In this document: in pieces, positions 48,912 to 57,788 of the stretch
Numbering within the stretch: the first letter of the stretch is position 1
Layout of the letters: each line of letters begins with the position of its first letter
Assembly: GCF_030433895.1 (NCBI RefSeq)
Contig: NZ_JARUXE010000015.1
Location: 37,067-101,066, forward strand
Reading direction: 5' to 3'
Length of the DNA stretch: 64,000 bases
DNA from: Arthrobacter sp. PsM3
GTDB taxonomy: Bacteria; Actinomycetota; Actinomycetes; Actinomycetales; Micrococcaceae
Position numbers and translations under genes: made by a program
Notes under the pieces: generated by a model
Databases searched by the model: none
Told to the model about the DNA's origin: nothing
The model's input: only the letters and a program-made list of their open reading frames with translations

Positions 48912-51137
48912 GTGAGCCACCCGAACCCGACCACCGTCCCCGGGGGGACTCCGGTCCTGGAACCGCTGCCGCGGCTGCTGTATTTGCGGAACTCCGGCAC
49001 GGCACTGCTCATCGACTGCAGCACCGGCGAGCCCGCGGTGCTGCATTTCGGAGCGGACCTGGGCCCTGATCTTCCGGATTTGTCCCTGCTGGGCGACCCC
49101 GTGCCGCCCTCATCCCTGGACATTCCCGTGACGCAGGGCCTGATCCCGCAGGCGTCCTCCGGCTGGCGTGGACGCCCCGGGCTCCGCGGCCACCGGAACG
49201 GCCGGTCGTTCTCCGCCCGGCTCCGCCTGGTGTCCGTAACGGAGGGTAAGGGCTGCTCCGCCGTCATCACACAGTCAGACCCCGACGCCGGCCTGACCCT
49301 CAGCACCGAAATCAAAATCAACGACGGTGGCCTGCTGCAGCTCCGGCACCGCCTCCAGAATGACGGCCCGGACGGCTATTCACTGGAGGAGCTCGCCGCG
49401 GTGCTGCCCGTGGGGCGTGCCGCAGGCGAAATCCTGGACCTGACGGGACGCTGGTGCCGCGAGGCCCACCCCCAGCGGCTGCCGATGCGGCAGGGCACCT
49501 GGGTGCGCTCCGGCCGGCACGGACGCACGGGTCACGATTCCTCACTGCTGCTGGCCGCGGGAACCCCGGGGTTCGGCAACCGGCACGGGCAGGTCTGGGC
49601 CGTTCACCTGGGCTGGAGCGGCAACCACGAAAGCTTCGTGGAGACGATCGGCGACGGACGCTCGGTCATTGGCGCCTCGGAGCTGCTGGGCTCCGGCGAG
49701 GTCACCCTGGCCCCAGGAACCGGCTACCAGACGCCCTGGCTCTTTGCCGCCTACTCGGACGCCGGGCTGGACGGTATCAGCGACTCGTTCTACGCCTGGT
49801 TCCGTGCCCGGGCGCACCATCCCGGCACACGGTCCGGGAAGCCGCGCCCCGTGGTGTTGAACGTATGGGAGGCCGTGTACTTTGACCACCGGCTCACCAC
49901 GCTCCTGGAGTTGGCCGACTCCGCCGCCGCGCTCGGCGTCGAGCGCTATGTCCTCGACGACGGCTGGTTCCGCGGCCGCCGCGACGACCACGCCGGCCTG
50001 GGCGACTGGTACGTGGACGAACAGCTCTGGCCGGACGGGCTGCACCCCCTGATCGACGCCGTCACCGCGCACGGCATGGAATTCGGCCTGTGGGTCGAGC
50101 CGGAGATGGTCAATGAGGATTCGGACCTTGCCCGCGCGCACCCGGACTGGATCTCCGGCCCGGGCCCGCTCCGCCAGGGGCCGGGCTCACCGGGCCGGCT
50201 GCCGGAGCAATGGCGGCACCAGCAGGTGCTGGACCTGGTCAACCCGGAGGCGTGGCAGTACATCTTTGACCGGCTCGACTCACTCCTGAGCGAGCACCGC
50301 ATCAGCTATCTCAAATGGGACCAGAACAGAGATCTCACGGAAATGGGGCACGGGGGCAGCCCTTCCGTCCACGCCCAGACGCTGGCCGTGTACCGGCTGT
50401 TGGATGAACTGCGGAAGGCCCATCCCGGCGTCGAAATTGAGAGCTGCTCCTCTGGCGGGGCGCGCGTGGATCTGGGTATTCTCGAACGCACCGACAGGGT
50501 CTGGGCCTCCGACTGTAACGACGCCCTGGAACGCCAGACCATTCAGCGGTGGACCGGGGTGGTGGTGCCGCCGGAGCTGGTCGGAGCGCACATCGGGCCG
50601 GGGACCTCGCACACCACAGCCCGCACCCACGAACTGTCCTTCCGCGCCATTACCGCTATGTTCGGCCACTTCGGCCTGGAATGGGACGTCCGCCAGCTCC
50701 GGGGTGCGGAACGGGATGAGCTTGCAGCCGTCATCGCGCTTTACAAGGAGCACCGTTCGTTGCTGCACAGCGGGCGCATGGTGCGGGCCGACGAGCGGGA
50801 CCCCTCGCTGATGCTGCACGGCGCCGTCTCGCACGACGGCTCCGAAGCGCTGTTCGCGCTGGTGTCGGTGGCGACGTCCTTCTCCGAAGTTCCCGGATGC
50901 GTGCCCCTGCCCGGGCTGCTGCCCGACCAGAACTACCGGGTGGAGCTTGCCTATCCGGCCCCGGACAGCGGACACGCTTTCATTCAGACGCGCCCGCCTG
51001 CCTGGCTGGCAGCCGGGATTGAGGCGAGCGGCCGTTTCCTCGCTGGGTCCGGCCTGCCGATGCCCGTCCTGAATCCGGAACACGGCCTGCTCCTGAGTGC
51101 GCGGGCCGTCCCCGGCCCCGCGGGGAAGCACAGCTAG
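48912..51137 (+). CDS. Alpha-galactosidase, GH36
   Basis: A 741-aa enzyme. An N-terminal beta-supersandwich is followed by the catalytic barrel (VLNVWEAVYFDH, YVLDDGWFRGRRDD, GLWVEPEMVNEDSDLARAHP). The nucleophile Asp at about residue 470 is in YLKWDQNRD, and the acid/base Asp at about 534 is in VWASDCNDAL. It releases galactose from melibiose or raffinose-type sugars inside the cell. I set the start at GTG 48912, 5 nt after GGAG, because earlier in-frame codons lie inside the GH42 gene. galT starts 1 nt after its stop. Confidence 0.94.
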   Translation: MSHPNPTTVPGGTPVLEPLPRLLYLRNSGTALLIDCSTGEPAVLHFGADLGPDLPDLSLLGDPVPPSSLDIPVTQGLIPQASSGWRGRPGLRGHRNGRSFSARLRLVSVTEGKGCSAVITQSDPDAGLTLSTEIKINDGGLLQLRHRLQNDGPDGYSLEELAAVLPVGRAAGEILDLTGRWCREAHPQRLPMRQGTWVRSGRHGRTGHDSSLLLAAGTPGFGNRHGQVWAVHLGWSGNHESFVETIGDGRSVIGASELLGSGEVTLAPGTGYQTPWLFAAYSDAGLDGISDSFYAWFRARAHHPGTRSGKPRPVVLNVWEAVYFDHRLTTLLELADSAAALGVERYVLDDGWFRGRRDDHAGLGDWYVDEQLWPDGLHPLIDAVTAHGMEFGLWVEPEMVNEDSDLARAHPDWISGPGPLRQGPGSPGRLPEQWRHQQVLDLVNPEAWQYIFDRLDSLLSEHRISYLKWDQNRDLTEMGHGGSPSVHAQTLAVYRLLDELRKAHPGVEIESCSSGGARVDLGILERTDRVWASDCNDALERQTIQRWTGVVVPPELVGAHIGPGTSHTTARTHELSFRAITAMFGHFGLEWDVRQLRGAERDELAAVIALYKEHRSLLHSGRMVRADERDPSLMLHGAVSHDGSEALFALVSVATSFSEVPGCVPLPGLLPDQNYRVELAYPAPDSGHAFIQTRPPAWLAAGIEASGRFLAGSGLPMPVLNPEHGLLLSARAVPGPAGKHS

Positions 51138-51138
51138 C

Positions 51139-52239
51139 ATGGCCGGGATTGTGAAGCGCGCCTTTCAGCTCGCGGACGGGCGCGACATCATTTACTTCGA
51201 CGACGCCGATACCGCACTCCCAGCGGAACGCTCGCCGGACCTGCGTGCACCGGCGCCGCGGCCGCCAACGGCCCTCATGCGGCAGGATGTGCTGACCGGC
51301 GAATGGATTTCGGTGGCTTCGGCCCGCCAGAACCGGGTAGTGCTCCCGCCCTCGCACCTGGATCCGCTGGCGCCGGCCTCGGCAGGGAACCCCTCGGAGA
51401 TTCCCAGCCCCTACGATGTGGCTGTCTTCGAAAACAAGTCGCCGTCCTTCGGACCGGAGCTGACCGGCCCGCTGGCGCCGGACGGGCTCGAGGATCTTTC
51501 GCGTATTGGCCTGGGGCGCAGCCGCCAGTCCGTGGGCCGCTGCGAGGTCGTGTGCTTCTCCCCGGAACACACCGGATCGCTCGCCCGGGTATCGCTGTCC
51601 CGGATGCGGACCGTGATGGAAGCCTGGGCGGACCGGACAGCGGCCCTGTCCGCGATGCCCGGCGTGCAGCAGGTTTTCCCTTTCGAGAACCGCGGCGAAG
51701 AGATCGGGGTGACCCTGCACCACCCGCATGGGCAGATCTACGCCTACCCGTTCATCACCCCGCGCACCCAGACACTCATCCGCTCGCTGGAGCGGTACGG
51801 CCGTTCGCTCTTCGAGGATGTCCTCACGTTCGAGCGGAACTCCGAGCGGGTGGTGCTCCGGGGCGACCGGTGGACGGCCTTCGTGCCTTTCGCGGCGCGC
51901 TGGCCCCTGGAAGTCCATATCCTGCCGCACCGCCAGGTTCCCGACCTCGCGGCCACGAGCGCCGAGGAGCGCGACGAGTTTGCCCTGCTGTACGGCCGGC
52001 TGCTGCGCGGTGTGGATGCGCTGTATCCGACGCCGACCCCTTATATCTCCGCCTGGCATCAGGCGCCCGTCCGGGCCCACCGGCACGATATCCGGCTGAT
52101 GCTCCAGCTGACCTCCCCCAGGCGCGAGGAAACAAAACTGAAGTACCTTGCCGGTTCGGAGGCGGCGATGGGAGCGTTCATCGCCGACATCGTCCCGGAA
52201 ACCGCCGCTGGCAGGCTCCGGGACGTCATCGAGGGGTGA
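51139..52239 (+). CDS. galT: Galactose-1-phosphate uridylyltransferase
   Basis: Leloir-pathway enzyme that swaps UMP between UDP-glucose and galactose-1-phosphate. It is 366 aa. The catalytic His197 sits in HHPHGQIYAYPF. The C-terminal HIT-like half has LEVHILPHRQVPDLA and YISAWHQAPV. The ATG comes one base after the GH36 stop. It completes the operon from galactoside import and hydrolysis to galactose use, but galK and galE are not in the window and must lie elsewhere. Confidence 0.95.
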   Translation: MAGIVKRAFQLADGRDIIYFDDADTALPAERSPDLRAPAPRPPTALMRQDVLTGEWISVASARQNRVVLPPSHLDPLAPASAGNPSEIPSPYDVAVFENKSPSFGPELTGPLAPDGLEDLSRIGLGRSRQSVGRCEVVCFSPEHTGSLARVSLSRMRTVMEAWADRTAALSAMPGVQQVFPFENRGEEIGVTLHHPHGQIYAYPFITPRTQTLIRSLERYGRSLFEDVLTFERNSERVVLRGDRWTAFVPFAARWPLEVHILPHRQVPDLAATSAEERDEFALLYGRLLRGVDALYPTPTPYISAWHQAPVRAHRHDIRLMLQLTSPRREETKLKYLAGSEAAMGAFIADIVPETAAGRLRDVIEG

Positions 52240-52248
52240 CCGGGTTTG

Positions 52249-53238
52249 TTAGACCCGGACCAGCCCGGCGACGTCGGCCAGCAGCTGCACCGAACGCAGC
52301 CGGGCCTCGGTCCCGGTGCTCTGGTGCGCGACGATGAGCTCGTCGGCATCGGCGTGGGCGGTGAATTCGTCCAGGTATTCCAGCACGGCGTCCGGCGTTC
52401 CCACGGCGGAATATTTCATCATCTGGGCCACGTGCTGGCCCTGCGGCGAGTCCAGGACCATGTCCGCCTCGTCGTCGCTGAACTCGCGGCCGCCACCGAA
52501 GAAGAGCGAGACGCGGGCACGCTTGGTGGCATGGAACATCTGCTGCGCCTCGGCCGCGGAATCCGCCGCGATCACGTTGACGCCGGCGATCACGTGCGGG
52601 GCGTCGAGCTGCGCGGATGGCTGGAAGTCGCGGCGGTACACGGCGACGGCGTCCTGGAGTGCGTTCGGCGCGAAGTGCGAGGCGAAAGCGTACGGCAGGC
52701 CCAGCTGCGCGGCCAGCTTGGCGCCGAACAGCGAGGATCCCAGGATGTACAGCGGCACGTTGGTGCCTTTGCCGGGGGTGGCTTCCACGCCCGGGATGCG
52801 GGTGGGACCGCTCAGGTAGCCCTGGAGTTCCAGGACGTCCTGCGGGAAGCTGTCCGCGGACATCGGGTCCCGGCGCAGGGCCCGCAGCGTGTTCTGGTCG
52901 CTGCCGGGCGCACGGCCCAGGCCCAGGTCAATCCGGCCCGGGTGCAGGGTCTCCAGGGTGCCGAACTGCTCGGCGATGGTCAGCGGCGAATGGTTGGGCA
53001 GCATCACGCCGCCGGCGCCGAGCCGGATGCTCTCGGTCTGGGCGGCGATATGGGCGATCAGCACGCTGGTGGCCGAGGAAGCGATGGCGGACATGTTGTG
53101 GTGCTCGGCGTACCAGATCCGGCGGTAGCCCAGCTTCTCGGCGAGCTGCGCCATGGCCACGCTCCCCGCGAAGCTCTCAGCCGCTGTCTGGCCCTTGCCG
53201 ATGGTTGCCAGGTCAAGGATGGAAAGCGGAACAGTCAC
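52249..53238 (-). CDS. LLM-class flavin-dependent oxidoreductase (luciferase-like, MsnO8 group)
   Basis: A 330-aa bacterial-luciferase-fold protein that should use FMN. It opens PLSILDLATIGKGQTAAESF, and RRIWYAEHHNMSAIASSATS and DLGLGRAPGSD are the typical group-1 blocks. The substrate is unknown. I chose GTG 53238 because the family begins at this point; the frame extends to 53301. It converges on galT with a 9-nt gap. Confidence 0.88.
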   Translation of the reverse strand: MTVPLSILDLATIGKGQTAAESFAGSVAMAQLAEKLGYRRIWYAEHHNMSAIASSATSVLIAHIAAQTESIRLGAGGVMLPNHSPLTIAEQFGTLETLHPGRIDLGLGRAPGSDQNTLRALRRDPMSADSFPQDVLELQGYLSGPTRIPGVEATPGKGTNVPLYILGSSLFGAKLAAQLGLPYAFASHFAPNALQDAVAVYRRDFQPSAQLDAPHVIAGVNVIAADSAAEAQQMFHATKRARVSLFFGGGREFSDDEADMVLDSPQGQHVAQMMKYSAVGTPDAVLEYLDEFTAHADADELIVAHQSTGTEARLRSVQLLADVAGLVRV

Positions 53239-53378
53239 GGAAAAGCCGGCCTTTCGTAAAGGGGAAGTCTCAGGCGCGGCACCGGGTCCCGGCACGCGCA
53301 CACTGTGGACAACGACGCCGGGCTCCGGGTTATTTCTGCCTCAGCTGTGGCGCACCCCATGCCGTTTCCGGGTGCGGC

Positions 53379-54188
53379 TCACGGACATGGATAGTTGTAG
53401 TCCAGCCCGCCGGAGACGTACTGCGTCAAGACGACGCGGCCGCCGGGGGTGAGCGCCGGCAAAGAGCAGTTGGACTTGGCACCCGCCAGGGACCGCGCAC
53501 CCGCGAGCCAACTCGGCAAGCCGGCGAGCGGACTGCTCGCCGGGACCGACCCGGCGATCTGCCCCCACTGGTAGCCGGTGGAGTAAAGGCCGACCGTCGC
53601 GTTGATGCTCTTGAAGTAAGCAGCCATCCCTTCCAGGTCGGCGACGTTGGCGGCCTTTTCGGCCTGCCAGCTGTTTCCGGTCTCGACATCCAGCCACCAC
53701 AAGTACTTCTGCGGATTGGCGACCCCGCGGATCGTGGCGTCGTCGTAGGCCTTCGCGTAGCCGTAGATGTAGGAGCAGGCGTTGAAATTTTCCGGGTCGC
53801 TGCTGCAGTCTCCGTACGGGTTGGCCACGTCAGCGCCGCCGTAGTGGTTTGAGGTGGGCCACCAGGACCCCTGCAGGCCGGGGTTGGCCGTGTTGACGTA
53901 GAGCGCCACGCGCGGCTGGGCGGTGAGCGCCGGGTCCGGGGCTGTGTTTGCCCAGGCAAGTTCGGTTGCCAGGCACGGGTTGGTGGTGTTGGCGAGGCCG
54001 TTGTTCACCCCGACGATGGCAAACGCGGGCTGTTTGGGGAGGGTCTTTCCGCACTGGGGCCAGGAGACGTCGATGCCGACCGGCTCCGATGTCCGGGGCG
54101 GGGCGGCGTCCGCAGGCCCGCCGCCCAGAAGGACAAGGCCAAACGTGATGGCGGCGGAAGAAAGCTTCGTCAATACCCGGGTAGCCAT
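53379..54188 (-). CDS. Secreted GH25-like (lysozyme-like fold) protein
   Basis: A 269-aa exported protein. The signal peptide ends at GPADA, with cleavage likely after residue 28. The mature domain begins GIDVSWPQCGKTLPKQ and contains YLWWLDVETGNSWQAEKAAN and VGLYSTGYQWGQI. This resembles the glycoside hydrolase 25-like TIM barrel with its DVE acidic motif. Substrate and activity are unproven; peptidoglycan is the obvious candidate. Four or more Cys residues could form disulfides. It is a single-gene unit. Confidence 0.8.
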   Translation of the reverse strand: MATRVLTKLSSAAITFGLVLLGGGPADAAPPRTSEPVGIDVSWPQCGKTLPKQPAFAIVGVNNGLANTTNPCLATELAWANTAPDPALTAQPRVALYVNTANPGLQGSWWPTSNHYGGADVANPYGDCSSDPENFNACSYIYGYAKAYDDATIRGVANPQKYLWWLDVETGNSWQAEKAANVADLEGMAAYFKSINATVGLYSTGYQWGQIAGSVPASSPLAGLPSWLAGARSLAGAKSNCSLPALTPGGRVVLTQYVSGGLDYNYPCP

Positions 54189-54283
54189 GCCCCAGCTTAC
54201 CTCCGTGCCCCGGCCGGGCGCGGAAACGCGCCGAGTGATGCGGCGGGCGGAATACTCAGCTGGCTTAGGGAGTTGCCGCCCCT

Positions 54284-55153
54284 ATGAGCCATGACATCTC
54301 ACAGCATCCGGAAATGTCCGCCACAATCGATCTCAAGGACGTGGGAACGGTCCACCGTCTGGGGTTCGGCGCCATGCGCATTGTCGGGGACGGCGTCTGG
54401 GGCGAGCCGGCAGACCGCCAGGCCGCCGTCGCCGTTGTCCGCCGGGCCGTCGAACTCGGCGTCGACTTCATTGACACCGCCGATTCCTACGGACCGAACA
54501 TCAGCGAGGAGATCCTCGCCGAGGCCCTGCATCCCTACAAAGAGGGGCTGCGGATCGCCACCAAGGTCGGCTTCACCCGCACCGGCCCCCACCAGTGGGT
54601 GCCGCTGGGGCGCGCGGAGTACCTCCGCCAGCAGACGGAGCTGAGCCTGCGCAAGCTCAACGTCGACGCGCTGGATCTGCTGCAGCTGCACCGGATCGAC
54701 CCCAAGGTGGATCCGGAGGAGCAGTTCACTGTGCTCCGCGACCTGCGGAAGGAGGGCAAGGTGAAGGCGCTGGGCCTCTCCCAGGTCAGCGTCGCCGAGA
54801 TCGAGGAAGCCGGGAAGTACTTCACCGTCTCCACTGTGCAGAACCGCTACAACCTGACCGACCGCAGCTCCGAGGACGTCCTCAACTATGCCGAGGCAAA
54901 CGGCATCGGATTCATCCCCTGGGCGCCGATCTCCGCCGGGGAACTGGCCCAGCCCGGCGGCCCGTTGGACGAGGCCGCCAAACGGCTCGGCGCCACCACC
55001 TCGCAAGTGGCCCTTGCCTGGCTGCTGCGCCGCTCCCCCGTCATGATGCCGATCCCCGGCACCGGTTCGGTCAACCACCTCGAAGAGAACCTGGCCGCTG
55101 CCGGCGTCGTCCTGGATGACGCCACGTACGCCGAACTCGAATCCGCACACTAA
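54284..55153 (+). CDS. Aldo/keto reductase
   Basis: A 289-aa (alpha/beta)8 NADPH-dependent reductase. The catalytic tetrad region shows DFIDTADSYGPNISEEIL (Asp and Tyr) and LRIATKVGF (Lys). The cofactor motif near the C-terminal end is MMPIPGTGSVNHLEENL. The true substrate is unknown. ATG 54284 is used; a second in-frame ATG ten codons on is possible. The DJ-1-like gene follows 51 nt later and may be co-transcribed, which would fit aldehyde or oxidative-stress defence. Confidence 0.9.
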   Translation: MSHDISQHPEMSATIDLKDVGTVHRLGFGAMRIVGDGVWGEPADRQAAVAVVRRAVELGVDFIDTADSYGPNISEEILAEALHPYKEGLRIATKVGFTRTGPHQWVPLGRAEYLRQQTELSLRKLNVDALDLLQLHRIDPKVDPEEQFTVLRDLRKEGKVKALGLSQVSVAEIEEAGKYFTVSTVQNRYNLTDRSSEDVLNYAEANGIGFIPWAPISAGELAQPGGPLDEAAKRLGATTSQVALAWLLRRSPVMMPIPGTGSVNHLEENLAAAGVVLDDATYAELESAH

Positions 55154-55204
55154 TCCCTTTTACTTTCAGCGCCGGCCGTGTGGCCGGCAGAACAGGAGCC
55201 TGAC

Positions 55205-55906
55205 ATGGCTAACATCCTGATGGTCGTATCCGCCGCCGATTCCCTCACCATGCGCGACGGCAGCGAACACCCCACCGGCTACTGGGCGGAGGAACTGGTG
55301 GTCTCCCACCAGACACTCCTCAGCGCCGGACACACCGTCCACATCGCTACCCCCGGCGGCGCAAAGCCCACGGTCGACGAGGTCAGCCTCGCCGCCGAAT
55401 CCGCCGGCGGCCAGGACCGCGCCGACAGCTTCCGGAAGTACCTGTCCGGGCTCGACACCGAGCTGTCCGCGCCGCTGGCACTGGCTAACGTCGAGCTCTC
55501 CGGTTATGACGCAATCGTGCTGCCCGGCGGCCACGGGCCCATGACCGACCTCTACCGGGACGCGGATCTCGGCAAGCTCCTGGCTGCGGCGAACACGGCG
55601 GGTAAGGTCATCGCCCCGTTCTGCCACGGCCCGGCCGGCCTGCTGAGCGCCACGGACGACGCCGGGACGTTCGCCTTTGCGGGACGCCGCCTCACCGTTT
55701 TCACCAACGAGGAGGAACTCAATGGCGGCACCGGCGCCAATACGCCGTGGTTCGTGGAGGACGCGCTAAAGGACAAGGGCGCGATCATCGAGAACGCCGC
55801 CGCCTGGACGTCGCATGTGGTGCGCGACGGCAATCTGATCAGCGGCCAGAACCCCCAGTCCAGCGAGGACGTGGCGAAGGAAGTCCTCAAGGCCCTCGCC
55901 GAATAG
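55205..55906 (+). CDS. DJ-1/PfpI-family protein (Hsp31-like, class I glutamine amidotransferase fold)
   Basis: A 233-aa protein. The nucleophile-elbow Cys140 is in IAPFCHGPAGLLSA. The acidic residue upstream (GYWAEELVVSHQTLL) and DAIVLPGGHGPMTDL fit the Hsp31/YhbO-like branch, which acts on methylglyoxal or damaged proteins. The ATG follows AGGAGCCTGAC. It may form a two-gene unit with the aldo/keto reductase. Confidence 0.88.
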   Translation: MANILMVVSAADSLTMRDGSEHPTGYWAEELVVSHQTLLSAGHTVHIATPGGAKPTVDEVSLAAESAGGQDRADSFRKYLSGLDTELSAPLALANVELSGYDAIVLPGGHGPMTDLYRDADLGKLLAAANTAGKVIAPFCHGPAGLLSATDDAGTFAFAGRRLTVFTNEEELNGGTGANTPWFVEDALKDKGAIIENAAAWTSHVVRDGNLISGQNPQSSEDVAKEVLKALAE

Positions 55907-55965
55907 CACTGGCATAGCTGCCATTAGCCGGGTCCGGGGCCGCCGGACCCGGCTATGCTGTCGGC

Positions 55966-57645
55966 ATGGCCATCAAATCCACTGCAGACAAAATCGCCAC
56001 CATCCAGAAGGGGTACATCCTCGAGGGCCCCACGATCGAGCTGGGTGCTGCCATCATCGACGGTGAAGTCCGCAAGGAGGCCCCCGTCCGGCTCCCGCTC
56101 TCCATGATGAACCGTCACGGCCTGGTGGCCGGCGCTACCGGCACGGGCAAGACCGTCACGCTGCACATGATGGCCGAACAGCTCTCCACCGCGGGGGTCC
56201 CGGTCTTCCTGGCGGATATCAAGGGCGACCTCTCCGGGCTGGCGACTGCAGCCACCGGCAGCGAAAAACTGATCGCCCGCACGGACGGGATCGGCCAGTC
56301 CTGGTCCGGCAGGACTTTCCCGGTGGAGTTCCTGGCCCTCGGCGGCGACGGCCACGGCATCCCGGTCCGCGCCACCATCACGTCCTTCGGCCCCATCCTG
56401 CTCTCCCGCATCATGGAACTCAACGACACGCAGGAATCGAGCCTGCAGCTGGTCTTCCATTTCGCGGACAAGAACGGACTCGAGCTGATTGACCTGAAGG
56501 ACCTGCGCGCGGTCATCCAGTTCCTCACCTCCAAGGACGGCAAGGACGAACTCGAGGAACTCGGCGGGCTGTCCAAGGCCACCGCCGGCGTCATCCTCCG
56601 TGAACTGATCACCCTCGAGGCGCAGGGCATGGAAAAGTTCTTCGGCGAACCCGAGTTCGACACCGCCGAACTGCTGCGCACGGCCCCGGACGGCCGCGGC
56701 GTCATCACCTGCCTCGAGCTGCCCACGCTCCAAACCAAGCCGATGCTGTTCTCCACCTTCCTGATGTGGCTGCTGGCCGACTTGTTCGAGGACCTGCCCG
56801 AGGCCGGTGACCTGGACAAGCCGAAACTCGTGTTCTTCCTGGACGAAGCCCATCTGCTGTTCAACGGTGCCTCGAAGGCCTTCCTGGATGCCATCACCAC
56901 CACCGTGCGGCTGATCCGGTCCAAGGGCGTCGGCATCTTCTTCGTCACCCAGACCCCCAAGGATGTCCCGGCCGAGGTCCTGGGGCAGCTCGCCAACCGG
57001 GTCCAGCACGCCCTCCGGGCCTACACTCCGGAGGATGCGAAGGCGCTCAAAGCGACCGTCTCCACCTTCCCGATGAGCGACTACGACCTCGAGGAAACCC
57101 TTACCTCCGCGGGGATCGGCGAAGCTGTCATCACCGTGATGAATGAGAAGGGAGCCCCGACGCCGGTGGCGCTCACCAGGCTCCGCGCCCCGGAGTCGGT
57201 CATGGGCCCCAGCGCCGACGCGCTCATCGCCAGCACCGTGGCCGGCTCGGCCCTTCTGCCCAAGTACGGCACCGCCGTCGACAACGTCTCCGCCTTCGAG
57301 AAGATCGCCGGGAAGGCTTCGGCTGCCACCGGTGCGGCAGCCCCGGCGTCGCCGGCCCCACATGGCGGGGGCACCCCGGACGTCGACGCCGAAGCGCGGC
57401 GGATCGAAGAGGAAATCCTGGGCCGCCCCAGCAGCCGGCCCGCGCCGGCGCCCGAGCGGCAGGAACCGCGGCAGGAACCGCGGCAGTCCCCACGGCCGCC
57501 GTCGGATGACGGCGGCCTCGCCGGAGCCCTTGGTGGCGCTCTGGGCGGGGGACTCAAAAGCATGGCCCGGTCGCTGGGGACACAGCTCGGGCGTGAACTG
57601 CTGCGCGGGGTCTTCGGCACGGCACCCAAGCGCCGCCGCCGCTAG
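55966..57645 (+). CDS. HerA-like / DUF853 ATPase
   Basis: A 559-aa P-loop ATPase. Walker A is GATGTGKT at residues 56-63, Walker B is LVFFLDEAHLLF near 287-300, and FFVTQTPKDVPAEVLGQLANR supplies the sensor region. It belongs to the DUF853 branch of HerA/FtsK-like proteins. The C-terminal 120 residues are a Pro/Ala/Arg-rich linker and a Gly-rich end (GALGGALGGGLK) with a basic tail. Function is unknown; DNA translocation is possible. There is no NurA-like nuclease partner beside it. Confidence 0.88.
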   Translation: MAIKSTADKIATIQKGYILEGPTIELGAAIIDGEVRKEAPVRLPLSMMNRHGLVAGATGTGKTVTLHMMAEQLSTAGVPVFLADIKGDLSGLATAATGSEKLIARTDGIGQSWSGRTFPVEFLALGGDGHGIPVRATITSFGPILLSRIMELNDTQESSLQLVFHFADKNGLELIDLKDLRAVIQFLTSKDGKDELEELGGLSKATAGVILRELITLEAQGMEKFFGEPEFDTAELLRTAPDGRGVITCLELPTLQTKPMLFSTFLMWLLADLFEDLPEAGDLDKPKLVFFLDEAHLLFNGASKAFLDAITTTVRLIRSKGVGIFFVTQTPKDVPAEVLGQLANRVQHALRAYTPEDAKALKATVSTFPMSDYDLEETLTSAGIGEAVITVMNEKGAPTPVALTRLRAPESVMGPSADALIASTVAGSALLPKYGTAVDNVSAFEKIAGKASAATGAAAPASPAPHGGGTPDVDAEARRIEEEILGRPSSRPAPAPERQEPRQEPRQSPRPPSDDGGLAGALGGALGGGLKSMARSLGTQLGRELLRGVFGTAPKRRRR

Positions 57646-57788
57646 GAGCCAGCCGAAACGGTTCCTCCCCTGACGGGGGCGATCCGCGCGGCCCTGGCCG
57701 CCGGAGCGGGCCGCCTTGGGTGCAGAGCCTGCCGCGTGCAGCCGCTGTGACAAGAGGATTCCGCTGGGGTGCAGGTAACGTAAGGTAC

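Noticed and set aside
47189..49321. A 710-codon minus-strand frame opposite the GH42 and GH36 genes
   Set aside because: GH42 and GH36 both carry complete catalytic motifs; the reverse frame is low-complexity Arg/Gly/Val-rich.
55924..57753. A 609-codon minus-strand frame opposite the HerA-like gene
   Set aside because: The plus-strand gene has Walker A and B motifs; the reverse frame has no family match.
57720..57788. Longer start for the membrane-anchored hypothetical protein
   Set aside because: The extra 23 residues are Arg/Gly-rich and would put a long tail before the membrane helix; GTG 57789 gives a normal short cytoplasmic end. The choice stays uncertain.
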